From Basidiobolus meristosporus CBS 931.73 (lineage: Eukaryota; Basidiobolomycota; Basidiobolomycetes; Basidiobolales; Basidiobolaceae): 64,000 nt of DNA. The DNA is taken from contig MCFE01000065.1 in the NCBI GenBank assembly GCA_002104905.1, forward strand, positions 62,001-126,000, given 5' to 3'. Shown here piece by piece: positions 9,436 to 21,474 of this stretch. The number at the start of each line of letters is the position of its first letter. Position 1 is the stretch's first letter. The notes beneath the pieces are model-generated. The model was not told where the DNA came from, made no database searches, and saw only the letters and a program-made list of their open reading frames with translations. The position numbers were made by a program, and so were the translations under genes.

Positions 9436-12400
9436 TTAGAGGATGCGTGAGGGGTGCTGCTCCTTGGAATCGGCGATCTTTTGGAAATCCTCAGCAAGGT
9501 CGTAGATGATCCTTCGGATATACTCCCGTTTCCTGGCGATCTCTTTGTGGGAGAACCAAGCGATAGTATCATCCACCTGATTCTGGATTTGGTTGGAACC
9601 TCAGCGACCATCTCAAATTATGTCTCTCGCTCTGCAAGGAAATCAACTTACCACCGTAAGATCCAGATATCGACTGGTATCGCTGAGAAAGGTTTCGATG
9701 TACTGTAGCAGGTACACTCCGCAGTCACAATGATTAGTTTGACAGGGAACCTATGCCGACTAATGTAAGTGTGGGTTGCATTAAAGAGAGAGAAGATGGG
9801 TCAACTTTAGCATAAATTCCTTTTGCCTTGTGGTGAATCTGGGTATTCTTTTTCTCCTTGGCCTCGTGGTATAGATATGTGTTAAGCACCTCGAACACAC
9901 TATCATGACGAGAATTAAGCGAGTCAAAGACGATGATCCAAGGCCTAGTTGAACGCCGTTAGTAGGTTGCCTTCATTAGCTAGTGTACTGGTTACGCATG
10001 TGAACTAACCTATTCGGTGTCTCCGCAATTGTCTCTTCATCTGAAATGTTTGGTGTAGCATCTTCGATTATATGAAAGTCGGGGTCGTCCACTTTGTTGA
10101 TAAGTTCGAGGCTGTTAGATGTCGGTGTTCAAAGGTAATCGTGTAATTAGCAAGAAAGCTTACAATCTTGAACCTTTGGACTCGGTTTCGATTGATCCAT
10201 TTGAGCTTTGTCATCCAACAATAGTGCAGGGAAACATATCAGAGCGAGATACCAGTGAAGGCTATGATAAAGAATAGTTGGTTAGTAGAGGTAGCTCCAT
10301 CGGAAATAGGGAGTTGAACAATTACTTCTCATTAATTGGAACAAATATGTAGTTTTTCTCGAAGAGGTCGATTTTGGAGGTCCATTTCTTGACTCTTTCA
10401 TAGGCGTTGCTAGAAGGACAGTGTAAGGACAAATTTAAGAGCAATCTTTCAGTTGGAGCAAACCTGGAGGAATCCTTCTGAGTCAGGCGATGATAGAAAA
10501 ATGGATTGAAAAAATGAACTTTGTTTGCTAGCATTGGGTTCTTTCTGGTCAATTCGTTTTGCATGTATCTAATGTGATATTTCATTGAGCATTGTATTTG
10601 AAGGCGCTTTGGTAGAAACCGCATACCTCATGTAGAACTCCACAAGTGTGTCGTTCAGAAACTCCCCCTCCGAGAGCCGAGAAACGTCATCATTCGTAAT
10701 CGATAAAGCATTTACTCGATCGAATGGATACACGAAAAGTCTAGAAGAGGGTTAGCTTTGACAATTAGCGGAGGTTGCTTAATTAAGCATCTGCACTTAC
10801 TCGAAAGATCTCTTGTTCCTCAATGTGGCTTTTCGAGTATAAGTTCGTGGAGTTCTTGCAGGTGAGCTATATTTCACAAAGGGGATACGCTGTTTACTAA
10901 AGCAGTCTAGCGAGCGATATTGTAGCTATTCGGTTACCGCTGTAAAGACGCATTCCGGTGACTTAGTCCATCTTGCTCGCTTTCACGCATAGATGGTGAA
11001 TATTCTTTGTTGCCGAAGTAATGACGAAGATTAAGATCCTTTCCCTTGTTTTTCGTAGGAGTTAATTCTGGCGAGGAGTTATTGCACAACCTGTCCCATT
11101 CAAGTTTGCTACATAATCCAGGTTTAGTGGCAATCCTCCATTTCTGGGTATCGGTTCTTCCACTTACGATAGTGGCTCACAGGGAAATCGCAAGTTTCGC
11201 TCAAAGTATTCTACTATTTTGTCTGGTGGATTTTTGAAAAAGCACAAAATATGTGTTTTCTTGGGAGTAAGCGAAGCTATTTAGCGAAGCGTGTGTGTCA
11301 GCCAATAGTAAATCTTTGGAGATTACAATGTCGATTTTCAATACCTGGATCATAATATTCGGCAAACCTTTCGTTTGGTAACTGACGGCTGGTTCGCAGT
11401 ACAACCAGATATGGATGCGCCTCGCTGTAATACTGAGAAGCACATTAGTCGTGTAACTCCAACGCTGGTTATTAACGAGAGTTACTTTTAGCGTGGTAAT
11501 CAGACGAAAGGGAATGGCGGCAAGCTGGTCACAGCCAAGATAAAGCTCTATTGCGTCTTTACCCTGACTCAGCTGAATGCGCTCGGTGACACCGTTATAA
11601 TGCTTACACCCAATCAAAAGACATTCTAGATTCATCATGAGCTTCTGAGCACAAGGTGTGTATTGGTTGGTGATGGTTGTTCTTGCTGATTTTGCTTTAG
11701 ATGGTGTAGAGAAAAGCTGATCCATAGGCTTCAATTAGTGGATTTCTTATGCTGAGATGCAGTGTGATATATGAATACCTCTGGAGATACGCTACGCCTA
11801 ATTGGGCTTTGCGCTTTTGTACTGCCGTCCTGGTCTTCGGGGGTTTCGATCAAAATGGCAGCTTCTGAAGGCTAGGATCTAGTGTCAACATATGAGTGAA
11901 GAAAACGGGCCAAATAGGTATGTACCTTCATCGCCGGTGTATCGTGTATGCGAGAGACATCTTTATCTTTCGAATTATCGTCAGCGCTGAACGGTATTTG
12001 ACCTATCTGTTTCTGTTGAGATGCTTTTGAAGAGTTGTCACCACCAAATACATCTTCAGGAGTTCCGATGATTATGGGCTTTTCGGACTTTCCGATATCT
12101 TCGGCTGCACAGAATATTTCCAAGTTAATTTCTACTCCATATCATTGAAAATAGCGAACTTTTAAATCGTACCAGGCTCTTCATCACTCACCCACACGCA
12201 GGAGCGATTCCGTTCAGGTATAGGAATAGGTGATGCCTTTCCTTTTTCAACCTAGCAAGTAAAGGCTTTAGAATAAATACGGTATGAGTACCTGAAAATG
12301 GTTGACAAACCTTGGGCGAACTATGTTTGTGCTTTATCGGTGAAGTGGAACTGTTCTGAAAGCTCAGCTCCTTTCTGTATAGTTTTTTGCGAGGGCTAAT

Positions 12401-12943
12401 AACCATTTGCTTTCTGTCCCTTTCGGTGTCTATTATCTCCACAACCTGCTGAGCATTCTTTTTGCAAGCCGGATCTTCTTGAGCTGAAAAGAGACGGTTA
12501 TCCATTATTCATAGTGACGTACTATATTGTGATTACATACCAAAGTCCAACTCGTTGTAATAAGGCTTTTTGCACTTTTCCAACGTGGCAGCGCTCGGTT
12601 TGTTCTCTCGCTCCTGTTTATAGAGTTTCGTAGATAATCTCCTCTTTTTCCGTGTCTTGATGTGGTTAACGTATTAACGACGGCCCAAAATACTGAAAAG
12701 GAAACCAAACAGCAATGCAAGACCATACGTACGGGTGAATCGAAGGTAGAAAAGGGACCAGAAGAGCTAGCATCAGTCGAGGATTGGTAACTAATGGCGA
12801 TTGAGATTTTAGTCACAAAGCAAATGGAAGTAAATATCTAATCATTACAATCGGTTGGCAGGAATGGTTCGGTCGTGAAGTGCTTGCTCAATCAATTTAC
12901 TAGGATCCAATCCCTTCTTCCTAATAAAACTCTGTGGGTGCAT
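9436..12943 (-). CDS. Ulp2/SENP6-7-like SUMO-specific cysteine protease
   Basis: About 19 exons with introns near 50-90 nt, read from ATG at 12943 to TAA at 9438-9436, give roughly 800 residues. The peptidase C48 domain occupies the C-terminal third: LSEGEFLNDTLVEFYMRY, VHFFNPFFYHRL, YERVKKW, IDLFEKNYIFVPINEN, then the catalytic His in LHWYLALICFP, the Asp in WIIVFDSLNS, and the Cys in NHCDCGVYLLQYIETF. The domain is interrupted by a low-complexity insert between His and Asp, as in the Ulp2/SENP6/SENP7 branch rather than Ulp1. These enzymes trim poly-SUMO chains in the nucleus. Upstream lie a charged Ser-rich region (SPTRKKRRLSTKLYK is a likely nuclear signal) and a fold rich in beta strands (LECLLIGCKHYNGV, RIHIWLY). 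Two splice sites are uncertain: near 11260-11350, and at the Asp-domain insert where an AAG acceptor is needed. Confidence 0.87.
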
Positions 12944-13584
12944 ATGAGGATTTGCACTTGCTTACGTTGTCTTTATTGTGGTTCGGAACAGTAGATCAAG
13001 ACTGTCCACAGCTAAGTCACACTGTAGTATCCTTTGAGTTGTCAGTTTTGATATATGCGAATATGCTTACACAGAATATTGATTTAAGTTCCAAGATTGA
13101 CTAAGGAAATTAGATGTTGATCTGTAAAATCATTTACATGAGTAGTTATTAGTGGATATTCCGCAATAAACAATCTCTGAGGGGCATAAGCTAGAGAAAA
13201 CAAAGAGGGCATTCAATGAGAAAATACCAGTTTGTCACAACGATATCCTTCACCATATGGGATGTGTTGACAGCTTGCAACAAACAAAATTTATTAATAC
13301 ACAGTTTCTGGTAAACAAAATCTTATATACAATAGTCAAATGCATAACGACGTATCCCTCCAGCTGGGCGTCACTACTGACTGTTTGGATTAGTGCGTTT
13401 TACAAAAGTTGACTGAAGGATGGTATCTATTAATTGCTATTGGTATTCTTGTCAAAAGTGAATTCAGGGAGATAGATGCTGACTGATAATGATTTACATC
13501 TCCAGACGTTCCTTGATATCCATGTGAAGCAACACAGTTTGTTAAACATATATAGTGTCTGCAATCTAGAACTTTGACCAAGTG
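12944..13584. other. Intergenic between two minus-strand genes
   Basis: AT-rich, no ORF of note. Two loosely similar stretches (about 13080-13140 and 13415-13500, both with GACT-A-GGA and TGATTTACAT-like strings) suggest an old local duplication, but this is weak. Confidence 0.3.
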
Positions 13585-15590
13585 TTAATTGACTCCTTCA
13601 GGAGCATTCAGAAAATCACGGCTTACTCTTCTATGTAGGTGCGAGTCTCCGGGAGAAGGCGGAGCAGAGTGAGTGTTGCTTAATGCGGCCAATTCGTTCC
13701 GCAGCTGTATTCTGGAATTCTTATTTCTAAAACCCTAGATAAAGCCTAGTTACAAGCAATTCCCATGATAGGAGAGATTGTGTACGTTACCTGCTCTGAT
13801 GTATTCATACTCTTTCTATATTCATCATACAATTCTCGTTCTAGAGTCTTAATCTTAGCTTCTGCGGCCATTCGATTGAGCATTTCCTGTGAGACCTGAG
13901 CTTTTAGAGATTTCGATCGTGCTATGTTGTCCTCAGCTTGGCTGCGAAGATATTGTAGCTCAGTAATCACATCGACCATAGAAGGGGTTTTGGAGCAAAG
14001 ATGATCCATAGTCATGGAAAGCGTCTAAATCGACGAAATGTGAATGTGTGACCCACTCAATAGTACTCTCAGGTAAACTACCTCTTCTAATCTTAACACC
14101 TCTTTCTTGAGAGAACGCTCAGTCTCTGAGCTTCCACGTGTATTGTTATCCAACTCCTCTTCTAGCCTCTGCAGATGCTCGGATACATAATAATACATAT
14201 CCTCGGCTTCAGCCAGCCTCTCCTTCAGCTTATCGAATAAACATGTGTTAGCATCGTCAAATGGAGGCAGAAGTCGAGTGGAAACAATACCGTATATATT
14301 TCATTATCCAATACTCCGATCTGGTTCTCAGACTTGATATAAGAGAGCTTGTACTGGATTACTTGCATATTCAGCTCTGCGATTTGATCTTTATACAATT
14401 CGCAGTCCTGTTTGCGTTCAGTAATTATTTTTGTATGCCAACCACCTGTAAGCTAAATCTTACCTTCATCAATTTACAGTGAGCATAATGTTCAGTGTGA
14501 ATATTTTTCGGACTGGATATAGACTCCCCTTGAGGCTTTGTTTCAGACGAGGGAGTCATCTGCTCACGTTCGATTAGAATCGTAGCAATCCATTTCTCTT
14601 GAGCAGAAAGTTGACGTTGAACTTCTGCTAATTTTTGGTGGCATCTTTCGCATTCCTCTAAAGCATCATCACGCATTTCTTGCAAAGCTATTATCTCCTC
14701 GCTTGTGTCTGGTATGCTGTTAACAACTTCGTTGTATTGATTCTGTAACTGGTCAAAATCTTTTTGAATTTTTGCTTTCAGGGAACTGACATCGTTGATT
14801 CGCCTTTCTGAATCCTCTTTGTATGCAGTAAACTCATTCTGTAGAATACTGTACGCATCGCGCCCATGCTGTAACTCTTCTCTCAATGCTTTGAGATCAT
14901 TGTTACTATTTCCAAGCCTTTCCTTTAAAGCACCCACCTCCCTGCGAAGCGCTTTCTCTTCTTTAAGGGCTAACTTATACGTATTCCGCTCCTTTTCTGA
15001 CATTCCGTGTTGTAAGGAACATGGCTTCTTCAACCTTTCTCTAAGTTGCGTGATCTCTTCCTGATAATCCTTTATAGTTCTACTTTGTTTTTCCTTTTCT
15101 TCATTCAATCTGGTTATCAACTCCTTATCAGCGTAATACTGTTATTGGGATATTAAATTTGTCAGTTAGGAATCAGACAGCACATCTCTCAGTCAGTGAT
15201 ACCTCTTTCATGAGCTCTCTAACATTATCTGCACGAGAGCGGAACAATTGTTCTTGCATAACTAAATTACGAAGCTCCAAGTCGAAATTTCGTTTTTGAA
15301 GCATAGTACATTCCTGGAGATCAAAAGACGCAAAAAGTTGAGCTCACCAGATTTGGAGTAAGAAATCTGCGAAAAAATCTCACCTTAATGAGACGATCCC
15401 ATGACCACTCTTTCTGTGAAAAATGGTTGTACTCGTTAAAAAGTCTCTGTTCTTTCTGTACCCTTTGTCTATCAGTGTCCCAACTTTCATACAAAGGATC
15501 TGGAGATCCAGGCGGGCTCAAATCTTCTGGTTTAAACTCACGTAGATCTACCTGAACAATCGGCTCTCCTTCCCATTGATCTAAACTCAT
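13585..15590 (-). CDS. Coiled-coil protein with a CM1/Cnn_1N-like motif
   Basis: From ATG at 15590 to TAA at 13587-13585 in about eight exons, some 560 residues. The N-terminus (about 70 residues, PPGSPDP present) is disordered. It is followed by ECTMLQKRNFDLELRNLVMQ then EQLFRSRADN, which resembles the CM1 motif (K-x-NFDLKLRI-x-x-LEE-x-L) by which Mto1, Pcp1, Spc110, centrosomin and CDK5RAP2 recruit gamma-tubulin complexes. The rest is almost all heptad-like coiled coil (ITRLNEEKEKQSRTIKDYQE and similar) ending in a basic Ser/Pro tail (NTHSAPPSPGDSHLHRRVS). A microtubule-organising-centre role is inferred; a plain structural coiled-coil protein is the alternative. The gamma-tubulin complex gene GCP2 is also in this window, but 45 kb away. 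Confidence 0.6.
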
Positions 15591-16450
15591 GTTTAGAGCT
15601 CTATATATGTATTGCAGAGTGGCAAGCTATTATGAACAACAATCGGTTCGACAAGTGCCTTTTACCAAAAGGGGGGGGGTAAAATAAAGAAGTGAAATAT
15701 GACAGTGAAAGACAGTTTGAAACCTGTATTTGTAGGGCTATTAGGTTGTTTGCCAAAGCACAGAGATGTTGAGCATTTATCAACACAAAAAGTATTGTAA
15801 TGTCGAACAGCGATGATTTTTGAAAGGGGATTATTACCCTCAAATCAAAATTACCTCATCATGCGGAATCGAAAGTTTGTTGCTGCTCCTGAATGTATGC
15901 GGTGTCTTGGTTGAACTTTAATTTGACCATCAAATCTTATTTGAATATCGCATGTTGAATCTGCTCCAGCGCTTCGATGTAGTGTTTACATAATATTAAC
16001 TTTGGGCTAAGCCACATTCAGAATCTCTAGCATATGAAGATGAGCTGCATTCTGGGAGGGCAAGGAAATTGAGTGTGGCCATTGAATGACTCGTCTTGAT
16101 TTTTGATGAAATAGGTGTGGATGCACCAGTAGAATCATGACTATTGTCTTTTTTCTTCACTTAATCAAACTCGTTAATTATGTTTATCATCAATTCAGTT
16201 CATACTGATTTGATGAGCCTTTCCTTTTTTAGGCCTCTTGCGACTTGGTGTCCCAGTCGTTTGGGGATGGGCTGTAGGATAAATTATAAAAAGTATGATG
16301 GTTTGATTCATCATTGGTTTAACTGCTCTTCTGCTGCTATAGTTTGTTGTGTACATCTTCTAGTTTTTGAAGCGACATTTTGCCCCGTTTTGCCCTTTTG
16401 TCGTGTTTTTGTCGACTTTTCCGTTTTGTTGCATTTTTGTTGTAAACATT
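15591..16450. other. Divergent intergenic region
   Basis: Lies between the start of the coiled-coil gene and the start of the GNAT-like gene. Holds a run of nine G at 15669-15677 and a T-rich stretch (16370-16445) just before the GNAT start. No gene seen. Confidence 0.4.
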
Positions 16451-17041
16451 ATGAATTGTGATTTGGGTTCAACACTTCCTGTACAAAATTATTACACCTG
16501 GTTTCGTTCTTCATTCTTCATTAGTACTGACCCTCGTCGGCTGGATCTCTCTTTCATATACAACCTTGTAGTCAAGTCCAATTCGAACAGTTCAGGCCTA
16601 GCTTTTCAAGATTTCAAGCGTGTACTTGAGCATTCACTTTGTTTTGGTCTTTATATTTTACTCCCTAGCTCGTCGCCTGACAGTAATAATCCGGAGTCCA
16701 AGTATACCGCACGACAAATTGGATTCGCCCGGGTTGTGACAGACCAAATAAGACTTGCTTATTTGTGCAATCTGAGTATTGTTGAGGAATACAAAGGGCT
16801 GCACGAATGGATGTTCGACTGTGTATTGAGTTTTCCTGAAGTTCCAAAGGTAAAATGGATCGTAAGAACAACTGATCTTAACCATCCTATTTCCTTCTTT
16901 GCTCCCCTGACCCCGCCGCCTACCAGTGATGAAGCTGCCTCTCGCAAACATAAATCCGAAGGGACACCCGACTCTGCGTGTACCCGTAAGCGAAAGCACT
17001 TGGCTGACTCTGCTACGCCCTCTGTAGAAACATGTTTATAA
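16451..17041 (+). CDS. GNAT-family acetyltransferase-like protein
   Basis: Single exon, 196 residues from ATG 16451 (the open frame extends upstream but there it codes only a T-rich Phe/Cys run). The core matches small GNAT proteins: FFISTDPRRLDLSFIYNLV, EHSLCFGLY, QIGFARVVTDQIRLAYLCNL, VEEYKGLHEWMFDCVL and a Trp-containing strand. GNATs move an acetyl group from acetyl-CoA to an amine. In relatives the loop after the long strand reads EEYRGKGLGKWL; here it is EEYKGLHEWMF, so two residues of the R/Q-x-x-G-x-G/A pyrophosphate loop are missing, and the usual W-x-x-G block near residue 45 is replaced by a Ser/Asn stretch. Activity is therefore doubtful. The tail is basic (KHKSEGTP, RKRKHLADS), suggesting a nuclear protein. 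Substrate unknown. Confidence 0.72.
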   Translation: MNCDLGSTLPVQNYYTWFRSSFFISTDPRRLDLSFIYNLVVKSNSNSSGLAFQDFKRVLEHSLCFGLYILLPSSSPDSNNPESKYTARQIGFARVVTDQIRLAYLCNLSIVEEYKGLHEWMFDCVLSFPEVPKVKWIVRTTDLNHPISFFAPLTPPPTSDEAASRKHKSEGTPDSACTRKRKHLADSATPSVETCL

Positions 17042-17589
17042 GATTTTGACGTTTTTCTCACCGTTTCACATTGTACTCTTTATTTCCACACCATATAGAA
17101 CAGTCACGCAAAGAATGAACCATCTTAATATTAATCTTCGCACATACTATACCACACAGTCATACTGTTCGTCTTTAAATTGCGCTTGTATACTACGCTA
17201 TCATGGATGCATCTCTGGAAGCACAGAATCAAAATTACGCCTTCATTTAAGAAGTAATGACCTTATCCTTAAATCACCACACCCCAATGTAAGCTCGAGA
17301 TAGTTGGGATCTTATTTTGGAATAACACAAAATCTACTTGCACAATTTGCTGCGCACTTTGTCTTGCTTTTTCATACATTTTCTATCGGCGGCCCTGACC
17401 AGATTTGGCCGAATAGTCGCCCTGGTTGATGCCCATTCATTGGAGTAACTCTAATCAGCTTTTGGCAGTACCGCTTTATTAAGAGGGCAGCATATATCGA
17501 AATAACTAGCCAAATTTGAATTTTTTAGGTACAAAATTCACAAGCGTGGGTAATGAAGTATATATATGGAAATTGGCAGGCCGGCTCGT
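17042..17589. other. Convergent intergenic region
   Basis: Between the 3' ends of the GNAT-like gene and the acyl-CoA synthetase gene. AT-rich; nothing further seen. Confidence 0.4.
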
Positions 17590-19384
17590 TCAGTTAATTC
17601 TATTTTGACCATGATGTTCCCACTCCCTGGCACGAAGAGCAAACTTCTGGATCTTTCCAGTACTTGTCTTGGGGAAATCCTGGACCACCTCTACCCTAGC
17701 GGGACATTTGTAGCCGGCCATGGATTTCTTACAAAACGAGATGATTTCCTCTTCAGTGACCTGTATCCCATCGCGTACTCGGATAAACGCCTTGGGTCTT
17801 TCTCCCCATTTCTCATCAGGTATGGCCACCACAGCAACCTCAAGCACTGCTGGGTGCTCGTTGATGATCTGCTCCACTTCAATTGTCGATATGTTTTCGC
17901 CCCCACTGATGATGATATCCTTCTTACGGTCTCTCAGCTGAATGTAGCCGTCTGGATGCCGCACAGCAATATCTCCAGAGTGGAACCATCCTCCTTTGAA
18001 CGCTTCCTCGGTAGAGGCTGGATCATTGTAGTAGCCCTTCATTACCATTGATCCTCGCATCACAACTTCACCCAGCGTTTTACCATCGAATGGAACATCC
18101 TCCATCTTCGAATTCACCACCCGCGTTTCTTCCGAAACGCAGTAGCTATGCCCTTGACGAGCCAGGATTATGGCCTGCTCATGCTCTGGTAATGACTCCC
18201 ATTCTGGCTTCCAGCGAGATACCAGCGAAGGCCCATAGGTCTCGGTCAATCCGTAGGTGTGTACGGGTATAAGATTTAGCTGCTTCATCCTCCCAATGAG
18301 GTTGGGTGAAGGTGGGGATCCGGCGACGGTAACCTTGACCGGATTCGGTAGTTTGCGAGCCAACGGATGATTCACGATGGATATTTGAACAGTCGGCGCG
18401 CCATTGTAATGGGTCACTTTGTCATTCACTAGTACATTCCATATGTATCCATAGTCGATCTTCTTCACCATCACGTTAGTCCCACCAACGGCAGTCACCG
18501 CCCAGGGGAAAGTCCACCCATTGCAATGAAATAGTGGCAGTGTCCACATCATTACCGATTCGGAGTTCAACTCCGCTTCAATGGAATTGCCCAAAGCGCT
18601 GATATATACCCCGCGATAAGTCAGCATCACGCCCTTTGGACGGCCGGTAGTGCCACTGGTGTACGAAATACTTATGGTGTCGTCCTCGTCGCCAAACAGA
18701 TTCAACTCCTTCCAGCCACGGTTCAACGAGCGGCCCTTCGCAAGAAATTGCTCATAAGGGTCGTCTTGTTTGCCGCTGCTATATACACATATAATCTTCA
18801 ATTTATCTTTCAAGTGCGCAACCAAGTCGTAAGATTCATAGTCCACAAACAGCAGCTTGCTTCCAGAATGATCCAAGATGTACTCAATCTCACTGGGCTT
18901 GAGGCGATAGTTGATCGCCACCATGATCGCTCTCAAACAAGGTATGCCAAAATGCCCCTCAAACAATGCAGGGATATTTGGGGATAGATAGGCTACTCTA
19001 TCACCTGGCTGAATCCCCTCCGCACGTAGTGCGTAGGCCAAGTTATGGACTCTGTCGAGTAGCTCGGTGTATGTGTATGTTAGATCGTCCATTTTTACGG
19101 CAACCTTGTCCGGAAATACGTTCGAGCTACGTTGAAGGAAGTACACAGGGTTCATCTGGGTCTTATTGACCTCTTGCTGCTTGTCGCAAGGAATCACTGT
19201 TTGGTAGGCAAAGGGGTTTAGATATCCAGCGGCACATCGAGCTCATTAACAAAAGGAATTTACCATTGCTAGGAGTATTGGGTTTTACGGGCTCTCCAAC
19301 ACTGGTGCCCAGAGTATTGTGAAGATTCTGGAGACGACGACGGGCAGTGGTTAGTTGGTTATTAGAGCTGAGGGTGTCAGACAT
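17590..19384 (-). CDS. AMP-dependent acyl-CoA synthetase (short/medium-chain type)
   Basis: Two exons (19264-19384 and 17590-19196) join over a 67 nt intron to give 575 residues. ANL-superfamily motifs are all present: the P-loop-like TSGTTGRPKG, HCNGW, YGLTET, the adenosine motif GWFHSGDI, RDRKKDIIISGGENIS, and the catalytic lysine in PKTSTGKIQKFALR. The enzyme should activate a carboxylic acid with ATP and join it to CoA. The overall pattern (SSNVFPDKVAV at the start, HCNGWTFPWAV in the middle, GGENISTIEVE) is that of the butyrate/medium-chain AAE subgroup. The C-terminus, NRIN, is not a clear peroxisomal PTS1. The first 40 residues (TARRRLQNLHNTLG) are Arg-rich with no acid, so a mitochondrial presequence is possible; substrate cannot be read from sequence. 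Confidence 0.9.
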
Positions 19385-21474
19385 TATGTGGTATTCACAA
19401 GTTGGCGAGAAACGAAAGAGGTGGATATGGATACAGAGAAGAAAGCAAAGGGACCTATGGCTATGCAGTGAGGAACGTCACACTTTTAAACTAGATCCTG
19501 AGAGCGTATTGGTGGTAGTGTGTGAATAGGGTAACTTGATGACACACGCCGATATTTTTAAGGCTAAAATAGCTAGCTTAAAACTAACGCTCCGGTGAGT
19601 AGGAGGGAGAGTGGGAAAGGGCCGTATCAGTGAGAAACAATGTAATGCTGGTATTGAAAGTGCAAGCGATTCTCTATTCCCACACTATCTAATCCAATCA
19701 AGAGGGAATAGCCATCACAGCCTTGTGCATGTCCAACCGACCCTCTATACTCAACAAACCTCACTGATCCGCTTATGTACACTTATGCTTGCCTAAGCTC
19801 TGGCTCACACCCTCCCTAATTGGTGCATGCAATGGATTTCTGAATGCTGGTCACAGGATCACATACCAAGGTGAGTTGGAAGGACGGTGATTCACATGGG
19901 ATTTCCTTGAAATCAGGTTTCATTCCAAATTAGGCGAATGACCCAGCCTCTCTTGAGAACACCGCTTGTATTAATCACAAGGATGGGAGCCCAATGGTAT
20001 ATACTACGACGCTTGTTTCATCCCACCGTTATCGACTATTCCACAGTCATCTCACAGCAGTAAAATCGAATTCTATCGTTTGGCTTCCATCCCCTACTCG
20101 ACCCACATTGTTCAACCATTCCCCTATTTTGCCACTCCATCGAGATCAAGGGGGCCTACGGGGCGCCTTTGCTCCAATTTGGTCTGCTGCCCAATCCATT
20201 TCAGACAACTATATTGCTTCATGCACCACACTCGCTTCTGACGAAGTTCATGAATCTCGGAGTTCCAAACGAACTTTGGTGGAGACGTGCGAGTGGAGTG
20301 GTAATAAATATAAGTGCACTTTACGATAAATGAAAATAAACAGCTTGCCCAAAAATAGATCCCTCCATAAGCAAGGTCTTTGAAGCTTAATAGACTTATC
20401 CTGTGGGATCTGCTATCTTTTCATATACGCACCCATCTAGAATCATCCCATCTATGGCGTGGGTTGGCTCTCTATTATTAGGGTTAGAATCTTTGCTGGC
20501 GTTGCACTGCGATATGAGAATATCATGAAATCACTATCTGATGGCAGTAGGAATGTTCTCATTATCGAGTTGAAGAACTGCCGTTATCAAGAATTTTGAC
20601 TGGTTCCTGGTCTCAGATTTCTATGGCCCCGGACTTAGAGGAGACCCCCTGATTCCGTTCGGGATGCCAATGATGACTTAGCATTCATCAGTTATTAACA
20701 TTCACACTACGAATCAAGCCCATGCTTCTCCCAAGCTCAACACTATATCAGTACTATCTCGGGTATGCGCACCCTTTGATCAACCAGCCTGATACCTAGA
20801 ACCCCAACAAACAAATTTATTAGCAAGCGGCTCTAATCGCTCGCCGTCAATCATCTCTAATAAAGGTCATTTGACGAATGTGGTTCTGGCATTGCATGAA
20901 TCTCTGCATGTGTCCTCTCATCAACCAACTGCTCATATAGAGATCAAATCAATTGGCCAGAATATGGACCAGTGACATACGCCGTCACCTTTGTGTGGTT
21001 CATTTGTTCGGTTATTTTTAGCACGCTCATCCTTCGCCTTTTCTGGAAGATGCAAATCGCAGGAATAACTTGAAAGAGGCAGCCATCAATTTCAAGTATT
21101 CAAGCTTCAAGCCAACTAAACTACATTGGTATCACTCGGATTGAAATTCATCAATCTTAATCAACTCTAAATTGGTAGATTGGTCGATCAATTGTAATGC
21201 AATTCTCAATGTAGTCATTTTGGCGCGGATATATTCATATCATACGTCAACGATCAACCAACGCCAAAAATTCAAAGAAACGAGCACGTCAAACGTGAGC
21301 TAATGAGCAGTGTTTGTTCACCCATGTAATCAAGAATGGATGTTCTCCTACTAGGTGGAGTAATTGAAATTTTCCCAGCCAAGGAGTTTCTGTATAAATA
21401 CCCTGCTTACTTATGGATATGAGCATTAAATTATCTTCAGAATTTTCATTCCAACCAATTTGTAAACCCTTGCA
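19385..21474. other. Long intergenic region upstream of CDA-1
   Basis: About 2.1 kb without a convincing gene. An open frame at 19994-20329 (111 codons) shows no family features and no splice structure. A shared bidirectional regulatory region is possible because the acyl-CoA synthetase and CDA-1 diverge from it. Confidence 0.4.
21392..21399 (+). promoter_or_regulatory. TATA box of chitin deacetylase CDA-1
   Basis: TATAAATA 83 bp before the start codon, a good distance for a fungal RNA polymerase II TATA element. Confidence 0.55.

Noticed and set aside
13028-13036. GTATCCTTT string, a U12-type donor consensus
   Set aside because: It lies in intergenic DNA with no exon or branch signal around it.
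14795-15064. Plus-strand ORF inside the coiled-coil gene
   Set aside because: Antisense shadow of a charged coiled-coil exon.
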